DNA of 64,000 bases from an uncultured Ruminococcus sp. (GTDB taxonomy: Bacteria > Bacillota > Clostridia > Oscillospirales > Acutalibacteraceae): the NCBI GenBank assembly GCA_902785425.1, contig CACZYP010000009.1:1-64000 (forward strand), given 5' to 3'. This document shows positions 9,100 through 17,199 of this stretch, piece after piece (within the stretch, counting starts at the first letter, position 1; each line of letters starts with the position of its first letter). The notes beneath the pieces were generated by a model that saw only the letters and a program-made list of their open reading frames with translations, made no database searches and had not been told where the DNA came from. Position numbers and translations under genes: made by a program.

Positions 9100-9241
9100 A
9101 ATTGACAGTTGACAATTGATAATTGACAATTTCGGAAGCGGCGATGCCGCTTGATCCAAAGTTAAGATCAATAAATACAAAACCAACTCGGCGAAGCCGA
9201 GTTCATCAATTGTCCATTGTCCATTGTCAATTATCAATTAA
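9100..9241 (+). repeat. Family-1 heptad-armed element, core-deleted
   Basis: CAATTGA-type heptad arms at both ends, a GGAAGCGGCG...CCGCTT hairpin on the left and an AACTCGGCGAAGCCGAGTT hairpin on the right. The usual core is reduced to about 30 bp. It separates ftsL from the PBP inside the cluster. Confidence 0.75.
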
Positions 9242-9338
9242 TAAAACTGGGTGGAACAGCATTTCTCCGCCCCACCCTCATCTTTTCGGATGCTATAATA
9301 ATGTATACGCCAAACGGCGAAATTATGCACAATACAGA

Positions 9339-9854
9339 TCAATAATCGCTGTCGCTGCTCCAGACTTCCCTGAACGCTGCGGCAAGCTTCTCAAAAACGC
9401 CTGCTTCGCTGTCGGCTGCAACAACCGCTTTGTCGCCTTCGGAAAAGCTTATGAACTCCTTCTGGCTGTTGTCGGTCTTCTGCATACCAAGCGTGTTTTT
9501 TGCATACTCTTCGATAACGGCAGGACCGAGCTTGTTCTCGACCGACATCTGCACCTGAGTGTATGTACTTGAAAGCTCTCCAAGCGTACTCTGGGCGCTC
9601 GTTATCTGATGATTAAGCTCCGTAAGCTGCGCCTGACCGTGAATGATCGTCGCTACGCTTATGATGGCAACAACGGAAACAGCCGCTGCCGCTGCCGCTT
9701 CAAGCGGATTGATATTCGCAAATCTTCTCAGCCTGCGCTCTTTATTTATATCGTAAAGTTTATTTTCATGTGATCTGGCGTGCTCGTGCTGCAGCTCTTC
9801 CGATTCCTCAAACAGCGAAAGGTCATAGGCCGAGTTGTCGTCGTAGTAAGCCAT
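9339..9854 (-). CDS. ftsL: FtsL-like septum protein
   Basis: Small bitopic division protein. The start at MAYYDDN is chosen because GAGGTG lies just upstream; this gives 171 residues. About 45 polar residues are followed by a basic stretch (NKERRLRRFANINP), one membrane span (about 55-75) and an extracytoplasmic heptad-like segment (LTELNHQITSAQSTLGELSSTYTQV) ending with the KLGP...EYAKNTLGM block common to FtsL/DivIC proteins. The assignment rests on architecture and on its place between rsmH and the PBP, since FtsL sequences diverge strongly. A promoter lies about 100 bp upstream. Confidence 0.85.
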   Translation of the reverse strand: MAYYDDNSAYDLSLFEESEELQHEHARSHENKLYDINKERRLRRFANINPLEAAAAAAVSVVAIISVATIIHGQAQLTELNHQITSAQSTLGELSSTYTQVQMSVENKLGPAVIEEYAKNTLGMQKTDNSQKEFISFSEGDKAVVAADSEAGVFEKLAAAFREVWSSDSDY

Positions 9855-9948
9855 CACAATCACCTCATTTTCGATACGAAGCCATATTCTCCGTATACAC
9901 AAGTCTTAACTTTTCATATACATAAGATAAGACAAACCCCATGCATAT

Positions 9949-9977
9949 ATTATACTACAAAAACGTAACTTTTCCAA
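9949..9977 (-). promoter_or_regulatory. Predicted promoter for ftsL and downstream genes
   Basis: TTGGAA, 17-nt spacer, TATAAT on the minus strand, about 100 bp ahead of ftsL. It would let the ftsL-PBP-mraY part be transcribed independently of mraZ-rsmH, from which it is separated by about 580 bp of repeats. Confidence 0.55.
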
Positions 9978-10135
9978 ACGTTTTTTTATCACAACTTAAA
10001 TGAAATACACGTTTGATTTTATAGCACATTGTACAATATTGGTTACAACAACGGTTTATGTACGGTATTGCCTCTGTTTTCCTTCCGGCACATTGGCTGC
10101 GCCTCGTGCCTGCTCTTTCTGCAGCGCCGGTTACT

Positions 10136-10250
10136 TCAGGTGCTTCGCACGCTTTGCCTCCGGCGGCCAAGGGCGCCGAGTCTCGGCTGCCGCAAGCCTT
10201 TTGAAAAAGGCTTGGCGAAAACTTTTGGCTGTGCACTTTTCAACTATTAT
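10136..10250. repeat. Family-3 hairpin repeat, diverged copy
   Basis: GCCTCCGGCGGCCAAGGGCG, a short hairpin, and AAGCCTTTTGAAAAAGGCTT then GGCGAAAACTTTTGGCT. The order matches 3961-4047 and 56424-56515. It lies in the 580-bp gap between rsmH and ftsL. Apart from this repeat, the family-2 element and the ftsL promoter, nothing else is recognisable in that gap. Confidence 0.6.
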
Positions 10251-10253
10251 CGT

Positions 10254-10446
10254 TAGGGAAGCACTGATTAAATCGAGTGCCCATATTGCGCCGTCAGATT
10301 TGCGGACAGTGTCCGCAGACGGATATGTGTTACACACTTTGATTTATGATAGCTTGCTCCATTTCAAGGGAGTTGAGTGCAATATGACAAAAAGATGCAA
10401 GCAAGATGGGTGCTCAGCCCGTAGGGCGTGATTTATTCAGTGGTCC
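10254..10446 (-). mobile_element. MITE-like repeat, family 2 (complete copy)
   Basis: About 193 bp bounded by imperfect inverted ends of the type GGGAnnCACTGAnTAAATC. The interior matches, inverted, the pieces at 1-88 and 44310-44470 (for example TTGAGTGCAATATGAC and AGATGCAAGCA). No ORF of its own. Its left-hand end overlaps the last codons of rsmH, so the rsmH stop codon lies inside the element's terminal repeat. Confidence 0.7.
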
Positions 10447-11402
10447 CTTAGCTTTTTGCACACTCTGAGCTTTGCGCTTCTTGCTCTGTTGTTCTCGGCA
10501 AGCTCTTCATCGGAGGGCACTATCGGCTTGCGGTTTACAAGCTCTGCCTTCGGCTTGTTGCCGCATACGCAAACGGGGAAATCCGGCGGACATGTGCAGC
10601 CCTTGCACCAATCTGCCATAGCACGCTTTACCATTCTGTCCTCAAGCGAGTGGAACGTTATAACGGAAAGGCGTCCGTTTTCGTTCAGAATATCAAAGCT
10701 GTTCTTTAGTCCGTCTTCAAGAACGTCAAGCTCTCTGTTCACGGCTATTCGTATAGCCTGAAAAGATTTGCGTGCAGGGTGCGCTTTCTGACGAGCCTTC
10801 GTCGGGTACGCTTCCTTGATGAGGTCGGCAAGCTCAAAAGTCGTTTCGATCGGCTTTTCCTCACGGGCCTTTACAATGCTGCGAACGATGTTCCTTGCGA
10901 ACTTTTCCTCTCCGTAAACGGAAAGTATCCTGATAAGCTCGCCCGGTTCGCTGTAATTCACGATATCGTATGCGCTCGTTCCGTCCCGGCTCATACGCAT
11001 ATCGAGCGGAGCGTCGTAATGGTAAGAAAAACCTCGCCCGGGCTCATCAAGCTGGTGCGAGGACACTCCGAGATCGAGCAGAACTCCGTCTGCCTTAAAA
11101 ACACCGAGGTTCATCAAAACCCCTTTTATATTGCAAAAATTTGACCGTACTATCGTCACGTTGTCAAACTGCGAAAGTCTTTTTGTTGCGGCAGCTATAG
11201 CGTCGGGGTCCTGGTCGATACATATGAGCCGACCGGTCCCGCCGAGGCGTGAGGCTATCTCAAACGAGTGGCCTCCTCCGCCTGCCGTACCGTCCACGTA
11301 GACGCCGCCCTGCTTTATATCAAGGCCGTCTACCGCTTCTTTGAGCAGCACCGATTTGTGTGAGAATTCGCCGCTGCCCGTGATTGTTCTGTCTGTATCC
11401 AT
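10437..11402 (-). CDS. rsmH: 16S rRNA (cytosine1402-N4)-methyltransferase RsmH (MraW)
   Basis: S-adenosylmethionine-dependent methylation of C1402 in the 16S rRNA decoding centre. The 321-residue product opens with [13 protein letters not shown], carries the SAM-binding [12 protein letters not shown], then [20 protein letters not shown] and the C-terminal [11 protein letters not shown] found across the family. A Cys-rich insert ([16 protein letters not shown]) is the usual Firmicute feature. Second gene of the cluster after mraZ. Oddity: the last residues after KLRVCKK and the stop codon are encoded within the end of a family-2 repeat, so the native C-terminus was replaced by repeat sequence. 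Confidence 0.97.
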   Translation of the reverse strand: MDTDRTITGSGEFSHKSVLLKEAVDGLDIKQGGVYVDGTAGGGGHSFEIASRLGGTGRLICIDQDPDAIAAATKRLSQFDNVTIVRSNFCNIKGVLMNLGVFKADGVLLDLGVSSHQLDEPGRGFSYHYDAPLDMRMSRDGTSAYDIVNYSEPGELIRILSVYGEEKFARNIVRSIVKAREEKPIETTFELADLIKEAYPTKARQKAHPARKSFQAIRIAVNRELDVLEDGLKNSFDILNENGRLSVITFHSLEDRMVKRAMADWCKGCTCPPDFPVCVCGNKPKAELVNRKPIVPSDEELAENNRARSAKLRVCKKLRDH

Positions 11403-11429
11403 GATATCACCATATATAAAGAAAAAACG

Positions 11430-11572
11430 TCAGCAATGAGCTATTGGTCTTTGCGTTAATACAGGCTTAACATCTGTCCTATTAACCCCAAAGAATAATT
11501 AAAACCCACAAAACAAAAAACAGGAAACAAAAACCAATAGCTTACAGCCAACGCTAAAAACTAAGTAAAAAT
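11430..11572. repeat. Inverted-repeat spacer between mraZ and rsmH (TTAGCTA-type heptads)
   Basis: AGCTATTGGT (near 11438) and ACCAATAGCT (near 11532) form inverted arms. Beyond the right arm, read on the minus strand, the sequence runs TTAGTTT, TTAGCGT, TGGCTGT, AAGCTAT, a degenerate 7-nt periodicity. It resembles family-1 arms without the GC hairpins. No gene is seen. Confidence 0.45.
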
Positions 11573-11574
11573 TG

Positions 11575-12003
11575 TCAGATCATCACGTCGGACATAGTTT
11601 TCAGGATATCCTCCTGCGAGAGCGCATTGCAGACCTGCTCGTATTTTTCGGAAGACCAGATCTCCGCACGCTTACCGACGCCCAGGAAAAGCGTATCCTT
11701 TTCAAGAGCCGCATACTCCCTGAGATTTTTCGGGATAAGTATTCTTCCCATGCTGTCCGTTTCGACAAGTGATGAATTCGAGATAAAATGCCTCTGCACC
11801 GCCGCAGCCTGAGCTATAGGCAAAGCACAGAGCTTTTCAAGGAACGTCTGCCACTCCTGCTCGGGATAAACGAACAGGCAGCCGTCAACGCCCTTGGTGA
11901 GGTAAAAGGAATCGCCAAGCCGGTCACGCAGCTTTGACGGAACCGTAAGGCGGCCCTTAGCGTCGATATTATGCCGATATGAGCCTGTCATAAAGCTGTT
12001 CAT
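11575..12003 (-). CDS. mraZ: Transcriptional regulator MraZ
   Basis: First gene of the division cluster. DNA-binding protein with two SpoVT/AbrB-like swapped-hairpin halves, each with a D-x-x-G-R signature (HNIDAKGRLTVP and TDSMGRILIP). It autoregulates the cluster by binding spaced TGGG-like boxes. I choose the ATG at 12003: GAGGG stands 5 nt upstream and the 142-residue length matches the family. An in-frame ATG farther upstream (12075) would translate the operator itself into MWGKVAKSV, which is not family sequence. Confidence 0.95.
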   Translation of the reverse strand: MNSFMTGSYRHNIDAKGRLTVPSKLRDRLGDSFYLTKGVDGCLFVYPEQEWQTFLEKLCALPIAQAAAVQRHFISNSSLVETDSMGRILIPKNLREYAALEKDTLFLGVGKRAEIWSSEKYEQVCNALSQEDILKTMSDVMI

Positions 12004-12043
12004 CATAACCCTCATGCGCCCGAAGCTGACACAATCAAGCTTT

Positions 12044-12073
12044 GAGCTGACACTTTTCGCCACCTTTCCCCAC
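12044..12073 (-). promoter_or_regulatory. MraZ operator (three boxes at 10-bp spacing)
   Basis: On the minus strand: GTGGGGAAAG, GTGGCGAAAA, GTGTCAGCTC in direct succession, i.e. GTGG-type boxes repeated every 10 bp. This is the known geometry of MraZ operators (TGGGN separated by 5 nt). The third box is degenerate. It lies just downstream of the -10 element, fitting autorepression. Confidence 0.85.
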
Positions 12074-12083
12074 ATTATCTACA

Positions 12084-12112
12084 ATTATATACTATTCCGA
12101 GGTAAAAAGCAA
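12084..12112 (-). promoter_or_regulatory. mraZ promoter
   Basis: TTGCTT, 17-nt spacer, TATAAT on the minus strand, 11 bp upstream of the first MraZ box. It is the likely main promoter of the division cluster. Confidence 0.75.
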
Positions 12113-12127
12113 GTATAATTTTTGTAA

Positions 12128-12169
12128 CAAAAACAACAAAGGGCACGCAGACCGATCGTCTGCGCACCC
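12128..12169 (-). terminator. Intrinsic terminator after the substrate-binding lipoprotein gene
   Basis: On the minus strand the arms GGGTGCGCAGAC and GTCTGCGTGCCC (with a small internal loop) are followed by TTTGTTGTTTTTG. It separates the lipoprotein unit from the mraZ promoter directly downstream. Confidence 0.75.
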
Positions 12170-12173
12170 TTCT

Positions 12174-12361
12174 CAATTTGAAAATTGAAAATGAAAAATG
12201 GAAAATTATGGAACTCGGCTTCGCCGAGTTGGATCATATTAGTTTCAAAAGCTAATCTCTGTTCGTTGCCGGGAAAAAGATGTTATGTCTTAATGAACTA
12301 ATACAGAACCATGCAGCGCAGCCGCTTCCGCAATTTTCCATTTTCAACTATCCATTTTCAA
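12174..12361 (-). repeat. Family-1 element with AAATGGA-type arms
   Basis: Heptad arms of the AAATTGA/AAATGGA flavour, hairpin AACTCGGCTTCGCCGAGTT at the left, GCGCAGCCGC hairpin at the right, and TATTAGT/ACTAATA inner arms. It abuts the stop codon of the lipoprotein gene, whose TGA is the first triplet of TGATTGAAAATGG. Confidence 0.8.
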
Positions 12362-13585
12362 TCAGTCTGCACTAAACTCCACCGTACCTGCGTCGGCTTT
12401 AGAGATGGCTCTGGACGACAGGAGGACTTTCAGAGTCGCATAATCAGCGATACCTGTTATGCTCATCTGATTTACAGCCTGGAACGAGCTTATAGCTTCT
12501 TCCGTCTCTTCGGTGAATGTTTCGTCAGCCTCGCCCTGCATATATCCGAGGCCGATAAGGCGCTCTTCGATGTAGCGGATAGGCTCGTATGTCTCGCCTA
12601 CAGTGTAGTAGATCTCGATCTGCGGCTCAAACGGAGCGTGATACTCTTCCTTCTTCTCTGCTACCTCAACAGGCCACTCCTGTGTCTGAGTGTAGTCATT
12701 GTGAGACTTGGCAGCCATAAAGTCTGCCGTTCTGATACATGTAGCGCCCTGCAGTTCAAGATACTTTCTCGGCAGCTCGTACGCCGTGCCCTTTGTGAGA
12801 GCCTTGAGCGATTTCAGATCCTTGTGGGAAGAGAGCTTATCGTAAACGCCCGTATCGCAGAAAATAACGTCGGGGTTGCCCTTTAAAAGCGTATCTATAC
12901 CGATAACGCCGTCATCATCTGCGGCGGCAATATTTGTAAGCGCCGTATAGTTAAAGAGCTGATCGGCAAAATCTTCGCCGTAAGCAACAACACATTCATC
13001 GGCTGTAAGATCGTAGATGTAGCAAACGGTAGTGATAACGCTGCCTCTTGATGCGTTGTTCTTTATCGAATCGAGAGCGTTCCTGAGTTCATCGAACACG
13101 CTCATAGCGTTCATCTTGCCGGTATAGCTGCCTGCCATTGCAGCAGCAACGTTATTGTAAAGCTTTCCGAGAGATTCGGTGTCCGTTGCAGGCTTCATAA
13201 TAAGCACATTCACGCCGTCCTTTGCAAGCTTTTCGGAAGTCTCTTCATCGAGAGTCTTGTCTGCAAGCACAAGATCGACATCAAGGTTTTCAAGCTCGCT
13301 CACATCGGGACAGTCGGGTGTTCCCACGGAATCGATTATCGCAAGCGCCTCCTGAGTACATTCGTCGCTTCGGGCAGCTATCTTGCCCTCGTATCCGCAG
13401 GCAAGCACAACGTCCGCTAAATTTTCGCTCAGCACGGCGATATTCTTCGGCGCCTGAGTAATAACGGTATTGCCTATCGTAACGGGATAATCGAACTGCT
13501 CCTCATCGTTTTTCACTATCATATTGCAGGAAGTTGCCGTAAGCAGCAAGCCTGCCGACAAAACTACAGCCGCTAATCTTCTCAT
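12362..13585 (-). CDS. Substrate-binding lipoprotein with C-terminal peptidoglycan-binding domain
   Basis: Exported lipoprotein: signal peptide with lipobox LTATSC (Cys at about residue 20). Residues about 35-300 resemble the periplasmic-binding fold of metal-chelate/vitamin B12 ABC transporters (BtuF/FhuD/TroA type: NIAVLSENLADVVLACGYEGKIAARSDE, VGTPDCPDVSELENLDVDLVLAD, GNPDVIFCDTGVYDKL). Residues about 330-395 look like a PG_binding_1 domain (IRYIEERLIGLGYMQGEADETF...SSFQAVNQMSITGIADYATLKVLL). This would be a binding protein that also holds the cell wall. No ABC permease or ATPase gene is adjacent; it has its own promoter and terminator. The ligand is unknown. The pairing of domains is unusual; the first domain could have become a non-transport ligand sensor. 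Confidence 0.8.
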   Translation of the reverse strand: MRRLAAVVLSAGLLLTATSCNMIVKNDEEQFDYPVTIGNTVITQAPKNIAVLSENLADVVLACGYEGKIAARSDECTQEALAIIDSVGTPDCPDVSELENLDVDLVLADKTLDEETSEKLAKDGVNVLIMKPATDTESLGKLYNNVAAAMAGSYTGKMNAMSVFDELRNALDSIKNNASRGSVITTVCYIYDLTADECVVAYGEDFADQLFNYTALTNIAAADDDGVIGIDTLLKGNPDVIFCDTGVYDKLSSHKDLKSLKALTKGTAYELPRKYLELQGATCIRTADFMAAKSHNDYTQTQEWPVEVAEKKEEYHAPFEPQIEIYYTVGETYEPIRYIEERLIGLGYMQGEADETFTEETEEAISSFQAVNQMSITGIADYATLKVLLSSRAISKADAGTVEFSAD

Positions 13586-13623
13586 ACATTATACTCCTTT
13601 TTTCGTTAAGGGTTTTCCATATC

Positions 13624-13652
13624 ATTTTACAATGACAAAAAGACTATGTCAA
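13624..13652 (-). promoter_or_regulatory. Promoter of the substrate-binding lipoprotein gene
   Basis: TTGACA, 17-nt spacer, TAAAAT on the minus strand, 38 bp upstream of the start codon. An AAGGAG ribosome-binding site follows. Near-consensus sigma-A promoter. Confidence 0.75.
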
Positions 13653-13679
13653 ATATGTTTGGTGAAAATTTATAGATTG

Positions 13680-14273
13680 TTAACAAAGAGCTTCGTCAAC
13701 ACATTTTGTAATGTACTCCCTGAGTTCGTCAACGCCCTCGCCTGTTTCGGCGGAAAACTCGAATTTCGGAACATCTTCGTAGCCTTCAAGCTCTTTTACA
13801 AGCTCTTCACGCCTTTTCAGAAGCTGCATTTTTTTGAGCTTGTCTTTCTTCGTTGCAACGATGATAAACGGCATGCCGATAGAATGAAGATACTCTATCA
13901 TGTTCATATCGTCCTTTGACGGCGCATGACGGATATCAATGATCTGAACAACGAGTGCGAATTTTCTGTCCTGGCTGAAATAGCCCTCCATAAGCTTTGC
14001 CCAGCGTTCCTTTTCGGAGTGCGACACTTTGGCGTAGCCGTAGCCGGGAAGATCTACGAGATGGAAATTATCCACCCGAAAGAAATTTATAGTAGCGGTC
14101 TTGCCCGGCGTTGCACTGACACGGGCAAGCGCTTTTCTGTTTACAAGCTTATTGATAAGCGAAGACTTACCGACATTGCTTCGACCCGAAAAAATGACCT
14201 CGGGCAGCACAGACGGTTTTATCTGCCCCGCAGACCCGTAAGCATATTCAAACGCCGCATTGTTGTAATTCAT
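13680..14273 (-). CDS. ysxC: Ribosome biogenesis GTPase YsxC/EngB
   Basis: Essential GTPase for late 50S subunit assembly. The 197-residue product has the TRAFAC G motifs: G1 GRSNVGKSSLIN, G2 TPGKT, G3 DLPGYGYAKV and G4 TKKD. The order lon then ysxC is the classical Firmicute arrangement (clpX-lon-ysxC). GAGGGGGG lies 6 nt upstream of the ATG. The gap of about 300 bp to lon is filled by a family-1 repeat. Confidence 0.97.
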   Translation of the reverse strand: MNYNNAAFEYAYGSAGQIKPSVLPEVIFSGRSNVGKSSLINKLVNRKALARVSATPGKTATINFFRVDNFHLVDLPGYGYAKVSHSEKERWAKLMEGYFSQDRKFALVVQIIDIRHAPSKDDMNMIEYLHSIGMPFIIVATKKDKLKKMQLLKRREELVKELEGYEDVPKFEFSAETGEGVDELREYITKCVDEALC

Positions 14274-14292
14274 ATCGTACCCCCCTCTTTAT

Positions 14293-14545
14293 AAATGGAA
14301 AGTTGAAAATGGAAAATGGAAAATTGCGGTCAGGCTCGCTGCGCTCGCCTTTTTTATAATTGACAATTGACAATGGATAATGGACAATTGCGGAACTCGT
14401 CTTCGACGAGTTGGATTTGTATTGATCCTCAAAAGCTTTACTTTACTCGCTGCCGAGAGATAAGTATTAAGCTTGAATAAAGTAATATAAACCAAGCACG
14501 CAGTGCTTCCGCAATTTTCAATTTTCCATTTTCAATTTTCAATTT
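14293..14545 (-). repeat. Family-1 element, composite arms
   Basis: Outer arms are AAATGGA-type and an additional inner left arm is CAATTGA-type, so two arm flavours are nested. The GTC/GAC variant hairpin (AACTCGTCTTCGACGAGTT) and a GCACGCAGTGC hairpin flank a core with TTACTCGCTGCCGAGAGATA, the reverse complement of the GGCAGCGA core. It fills the lon-ysxC gap. Confidence 0.85.
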
Positions 14546-14576
14546 GACAAGGGAGCGAGCAGAAGAAAACTATCGA

Positions 14577-17030
14577 TCATGCGCCGTCGCCTGTTTTCGC
14601 AGGCTTTTCGGCTGCTTTTCGCTTTTTGACTGTCGGCTTCTTTTCCGTTTTTTCCTCGGGCTTTTTCTCGTATGTCGAATCGAGCGTGAATGCTATCTCC
14701 AGCACCTCGTCGATCGTTTCAACGGGGATTATATTGAGCTTATCCTTAACGGTCTGATCGACTTCAAAGATATCGCTCTCGTTCTTTTTCGGGATAACGA
14801 CTGTCTTTACGCCTGCTTTATATGCGCCCATAGCCTTTTCTTTCAGGCCGCCTATGGGCAGTACTCTGCCCCGGAGCGATATCTCGCCCGTCATTGCGAC
14901 GAATCTGTTTACAGGCTTATTCGTAAGCGCCGAAACAAGCGCCGTCGTCATCGTGATCCCTGCGGAGGGGCCGTCCTTCGGAACAGCGCCTTCAAGCGCA
15001 TGGATATGCATATCGTAATTCTTGTAGAAATCCTTCTCAATACCGAGCTTTTCAGATCTTGCACGGACACATGTAACTGCGATCTTCGCCGATTCCTTCA
15101 TAACGTCGCCGAGCGAGCCTGTTATCTGTATCTTTCCGCTTCCGGGAACAACAGCGGCTTCTATCGGCAGAGTTACACCGCCTACAGAAGTCCAGGCAAG
15201 ACCATTTACAAGACCTACGGTGTTCTTTTCGGGCAGATCGTCGTCCTTGAACTTTCTGGGGCCGAGGTACTCTTCTACCGTCTTTGCGTCTATCTTATAG
15301 ACCTCTTGCTCTTCGCCGGAAGCTATCTTTTTAGCGACCTTGCGGAGTATAGAAGAGATCGTTCTTTCAAGGTTACGCACGCCTGCTTCGCTCGTGTAGC
15401 CGTCTATCATAGCATAGATCGCAGACGATGCTATCTTGCACTGAGAAGCAGATATCCCGCAGTTTTTAAGCTGCTTCGGGATAAGGTGCTTCTTTGCTAT
15501 ATGGAACTTCTCCTCACGGTTGTACGAACCGATCTCGATCACTTCCATTCTGTCCTTGAGCGGACCGGGGATAGCGCTCCCGTCGTTTGCTGTCGTTATG
15601 AACATTACCTTGCTGAGATCGAACGGAAGGTCGATGAAGTGATCTCTGAACGTATTGTTCTGCTCGGGGTCGAGAACTTCAAGCAGTGCGCTTGTCGGGT
15701 CGCCCTTATAGTCTGCGGCAAGCTTATCTACCTCATCAAGAATGATGAGAGGATTGTTCGTTCCTGCCGATTTCACAGCGGAGATAATGCGGCCGGGCAT
15801 GGAAGCTATGTAAGTTCTTCTGTGGCCTCTGATCTCAGCCTCGTCACGAACGCCGCCGAGTGCTATACGCTCTACTTTTCTGCCTATAGCCGAGCCTATC
15901 GACTGTGCGATTGACGTTTTACCTACTCCGGGAGGGCCTACAAGGCAGAGTATCTGACCCTTGACGTCGGGCGAAAGCTTTCTGACGGCAAGGTATTCCA
16001 CTATGCGCTCCTTGACCTTTTCAAGGCCGTAGTGGTTCTTTTCGAGAGCCTTTTCCACTGCCTTGATGTCGATCTTATCCTTTGAAGACTTGCTCCAGGG
16101 AAGCTCCAGGCATGTTTCGAGATATGTTCTGAGCGTAAATGCTTCCTGCGATGCGTCGGGCAGCTTTTTGAGTCGTCCGCACTCTTTGAGAAGTGTATCC
16201 TTTACCTCTTTTGAAGCGGAAAGCTTCTCTATCTTGCGGCGGAACTCCTCCGCTTCTTCCTCAACGTCCTCTTCGCCAAGCTCTTCACGTATCGCTCTGA
16301 TCTGCTCATGAAGGAAGTATTCCTTCTGTCCCTCGTCCATATGCTCGTTTGCACGCTCGATTATCCTGCGCTGCAGGTCGAGTATCTCGATATCGCTCGT
16401 GAGCATGTCGATGAGCATTTCAAGGCGCATATCTATCTCGAACTCTTCAAGAAGAGCCTGCTTTGCCTCAAAGTCGATTATGGAGTTGGAAGCGATGAAA
16501 TCGGTAAGCTTTTCGGCGGAATGCTCGATCTTTACTCTTGCTTCGATGTCGCCGGGAAGCTTCGGCGTAAGGCTTGCGTAGTCGGCGAATATCTCCTTAA
16601 CGGCACGCATTTTTGCAACCGTTTCGATCGTCGTATCGGCGTCTTTAAGATCGTATCGAACGACCTCGGCCTCGATAAAATTCTTGTCTGTTTTCATCTC
16701 AAAAGCGGCAGCTCTTGCAAGGCCTTCAAGAACAACTTTAAGAGAATTGTCTGCCTGCTTGATAGTCTGGATAACACGGGCAAGCGTACCGATCCCGAAG
16801 ATCTGCTCGGGTGTGGGTCTGCCTGCAAGCGGATCCTTCTGAGCGGAAACGAAGATGAGTCTGCCCGAGGTCATTGCTTTGTTAACTGCGGAAACACAAA
16901 CGCTTCTGCCAAGCTCCAGGTGTATCACAGAGTGAGGAAAAGCCACCAGACCTCTCAGCGGCAGCACCGGTATACGGCCGACATTTTCCGCAGCGTAGCC
17001 CGGTATTTCCTGCATTTTCTTTATTTTCAT
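14577..17030 (-). CDS. lon: ATP-dependent protease Lon (LonA)
   Basis: Cytoplasmic AAA+ serine protease. From the chosen ATG (AGAGGGGG 10 nt upstream) the protein has 817 residues: N-terminal substrate domain beginning RIPVLPLRGLVAFPHSVI, coiled coil, Walker A GPPGVGKT at 365-372, Walker B LIILDEVDKL, and a C-terminal protease domain with catalytic Ser in KDGPSAGITM and Lys in GLKEKAMGAYKAG. The tail after the protease domain is a Lys/Glu/Pro-rich extension of about 35 residues (EEKTEKKPTVKKRKAAEKP), longer than in common LonA. The cluster with clpX, clpP and tig suggests a shared proteostasis region. Confidence 0.97.
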   Translation of the reverse strand: MKIKKMQEIPGYAAENVGRIPVLPLRGLVAFPHSVIHLELGRSVCVSAVNKAMTSGRLIFVSAQKDPLAGRPTPEQIFGIGTLARVIQTIKQADNSLKVVLEGLARAAAFEMKTDKNFIEAEVVRYDLKDADTTIETVAKMRAVKEIFADYASLTPKLPGDIEARVKIEHSAEKLTDFIASNSIIDFEAKQALLEEFEIDMRLEMLIDMLTSDIEILDLQRRIIERANEHMDEGQKEYFLHEQIRAIREELGEEDVEEEAEEFRRKIEKLSASKEVKDTLLKECGRLKKLPDASQEAFTLRTYLETCLELPWSKSSKDKIDIKAVEKALEKNHYGLEKVKERIVEYLAVRKLSPDVKGQILCLVGPPGVGKTSIAQSIGSAIGRKVERIALGGVRDEAEIRGHRRTYIASMPGRIISAVKSAGTNNPLIILDEVDKLAADYKGDPTSALLEVLDPEQNNTFRDHFIDLPFDLSKVMFITTANDGSAIPGPLKDRMEVIEIGSYNREEKFHIAKKHLIPKQLKNCGISASQCKIASSAIYAMIDGYTSEAGVRNLERTISSILRKVAKKIASGEEQEVYKIDAKTVEEYLGPRKFKDDDLPEKNTVGLVNGLAWTSVGGVTLPIEAAVVPGSGKIQITGSLGDVMKESAKIAVTCVRARSEKLGIEKDFYKNYDMHIHALEGAVPKDGPSAGITMTTALVSALTNKPVNRFVAMTGEISLRGRVLPIGGLKEKAMGAYKAGVKTVVIPKKNESDIFEVDQTVKDKLNIIPVETIDEVLEIAFTLDSTYEKKPEEKTEKKPTVKKRKAAEKPAKTGDGA

Positions 17031-17112
17031 AAGTCTTTTGCCCCCTCTATGTGGGATATTTACGTTTTTCTGATATGAGAACTTCATTTTCAGAAAAAAC
17101 GATTCGTAAACA

Positions 17113-17167
17113 AAATGGAAAATCGCAGATCAAGCCGTTATTCTTCGATACCGCAATTTTCCATTTT
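17113..17167. repeat. Degenerate short heptad-arm palindrome
   Basis: AAAATGGAAAATCGCAG on the left and GCAATTTTCCATTTTT on the right, with about 25 nt between and no GC hairpins or core. It appears to be a decayed or minimal relative of family 1 in the clpX-lon gap. Confidence 0.45.
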
Positions 17168-17199
17168 TCTATTGTGTTAAAATGATGGTTATTACAGTC

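Noticed and set aside
9100..9241. Family-1 hairpins as intrinsic terminators
   Set aside because: The GC hairpins are followed by GATTTTATATT or GCAATTGTC rather than a U-tract, and they occur inside operons that have separate, clear terminators.
10000..10431. Plus-strand ORF of 143 codons between ftsL and rsmH
   Set aside because: It runs entirely through family-2 and family-3 repeats, has no ribosome-binding site and no family features.
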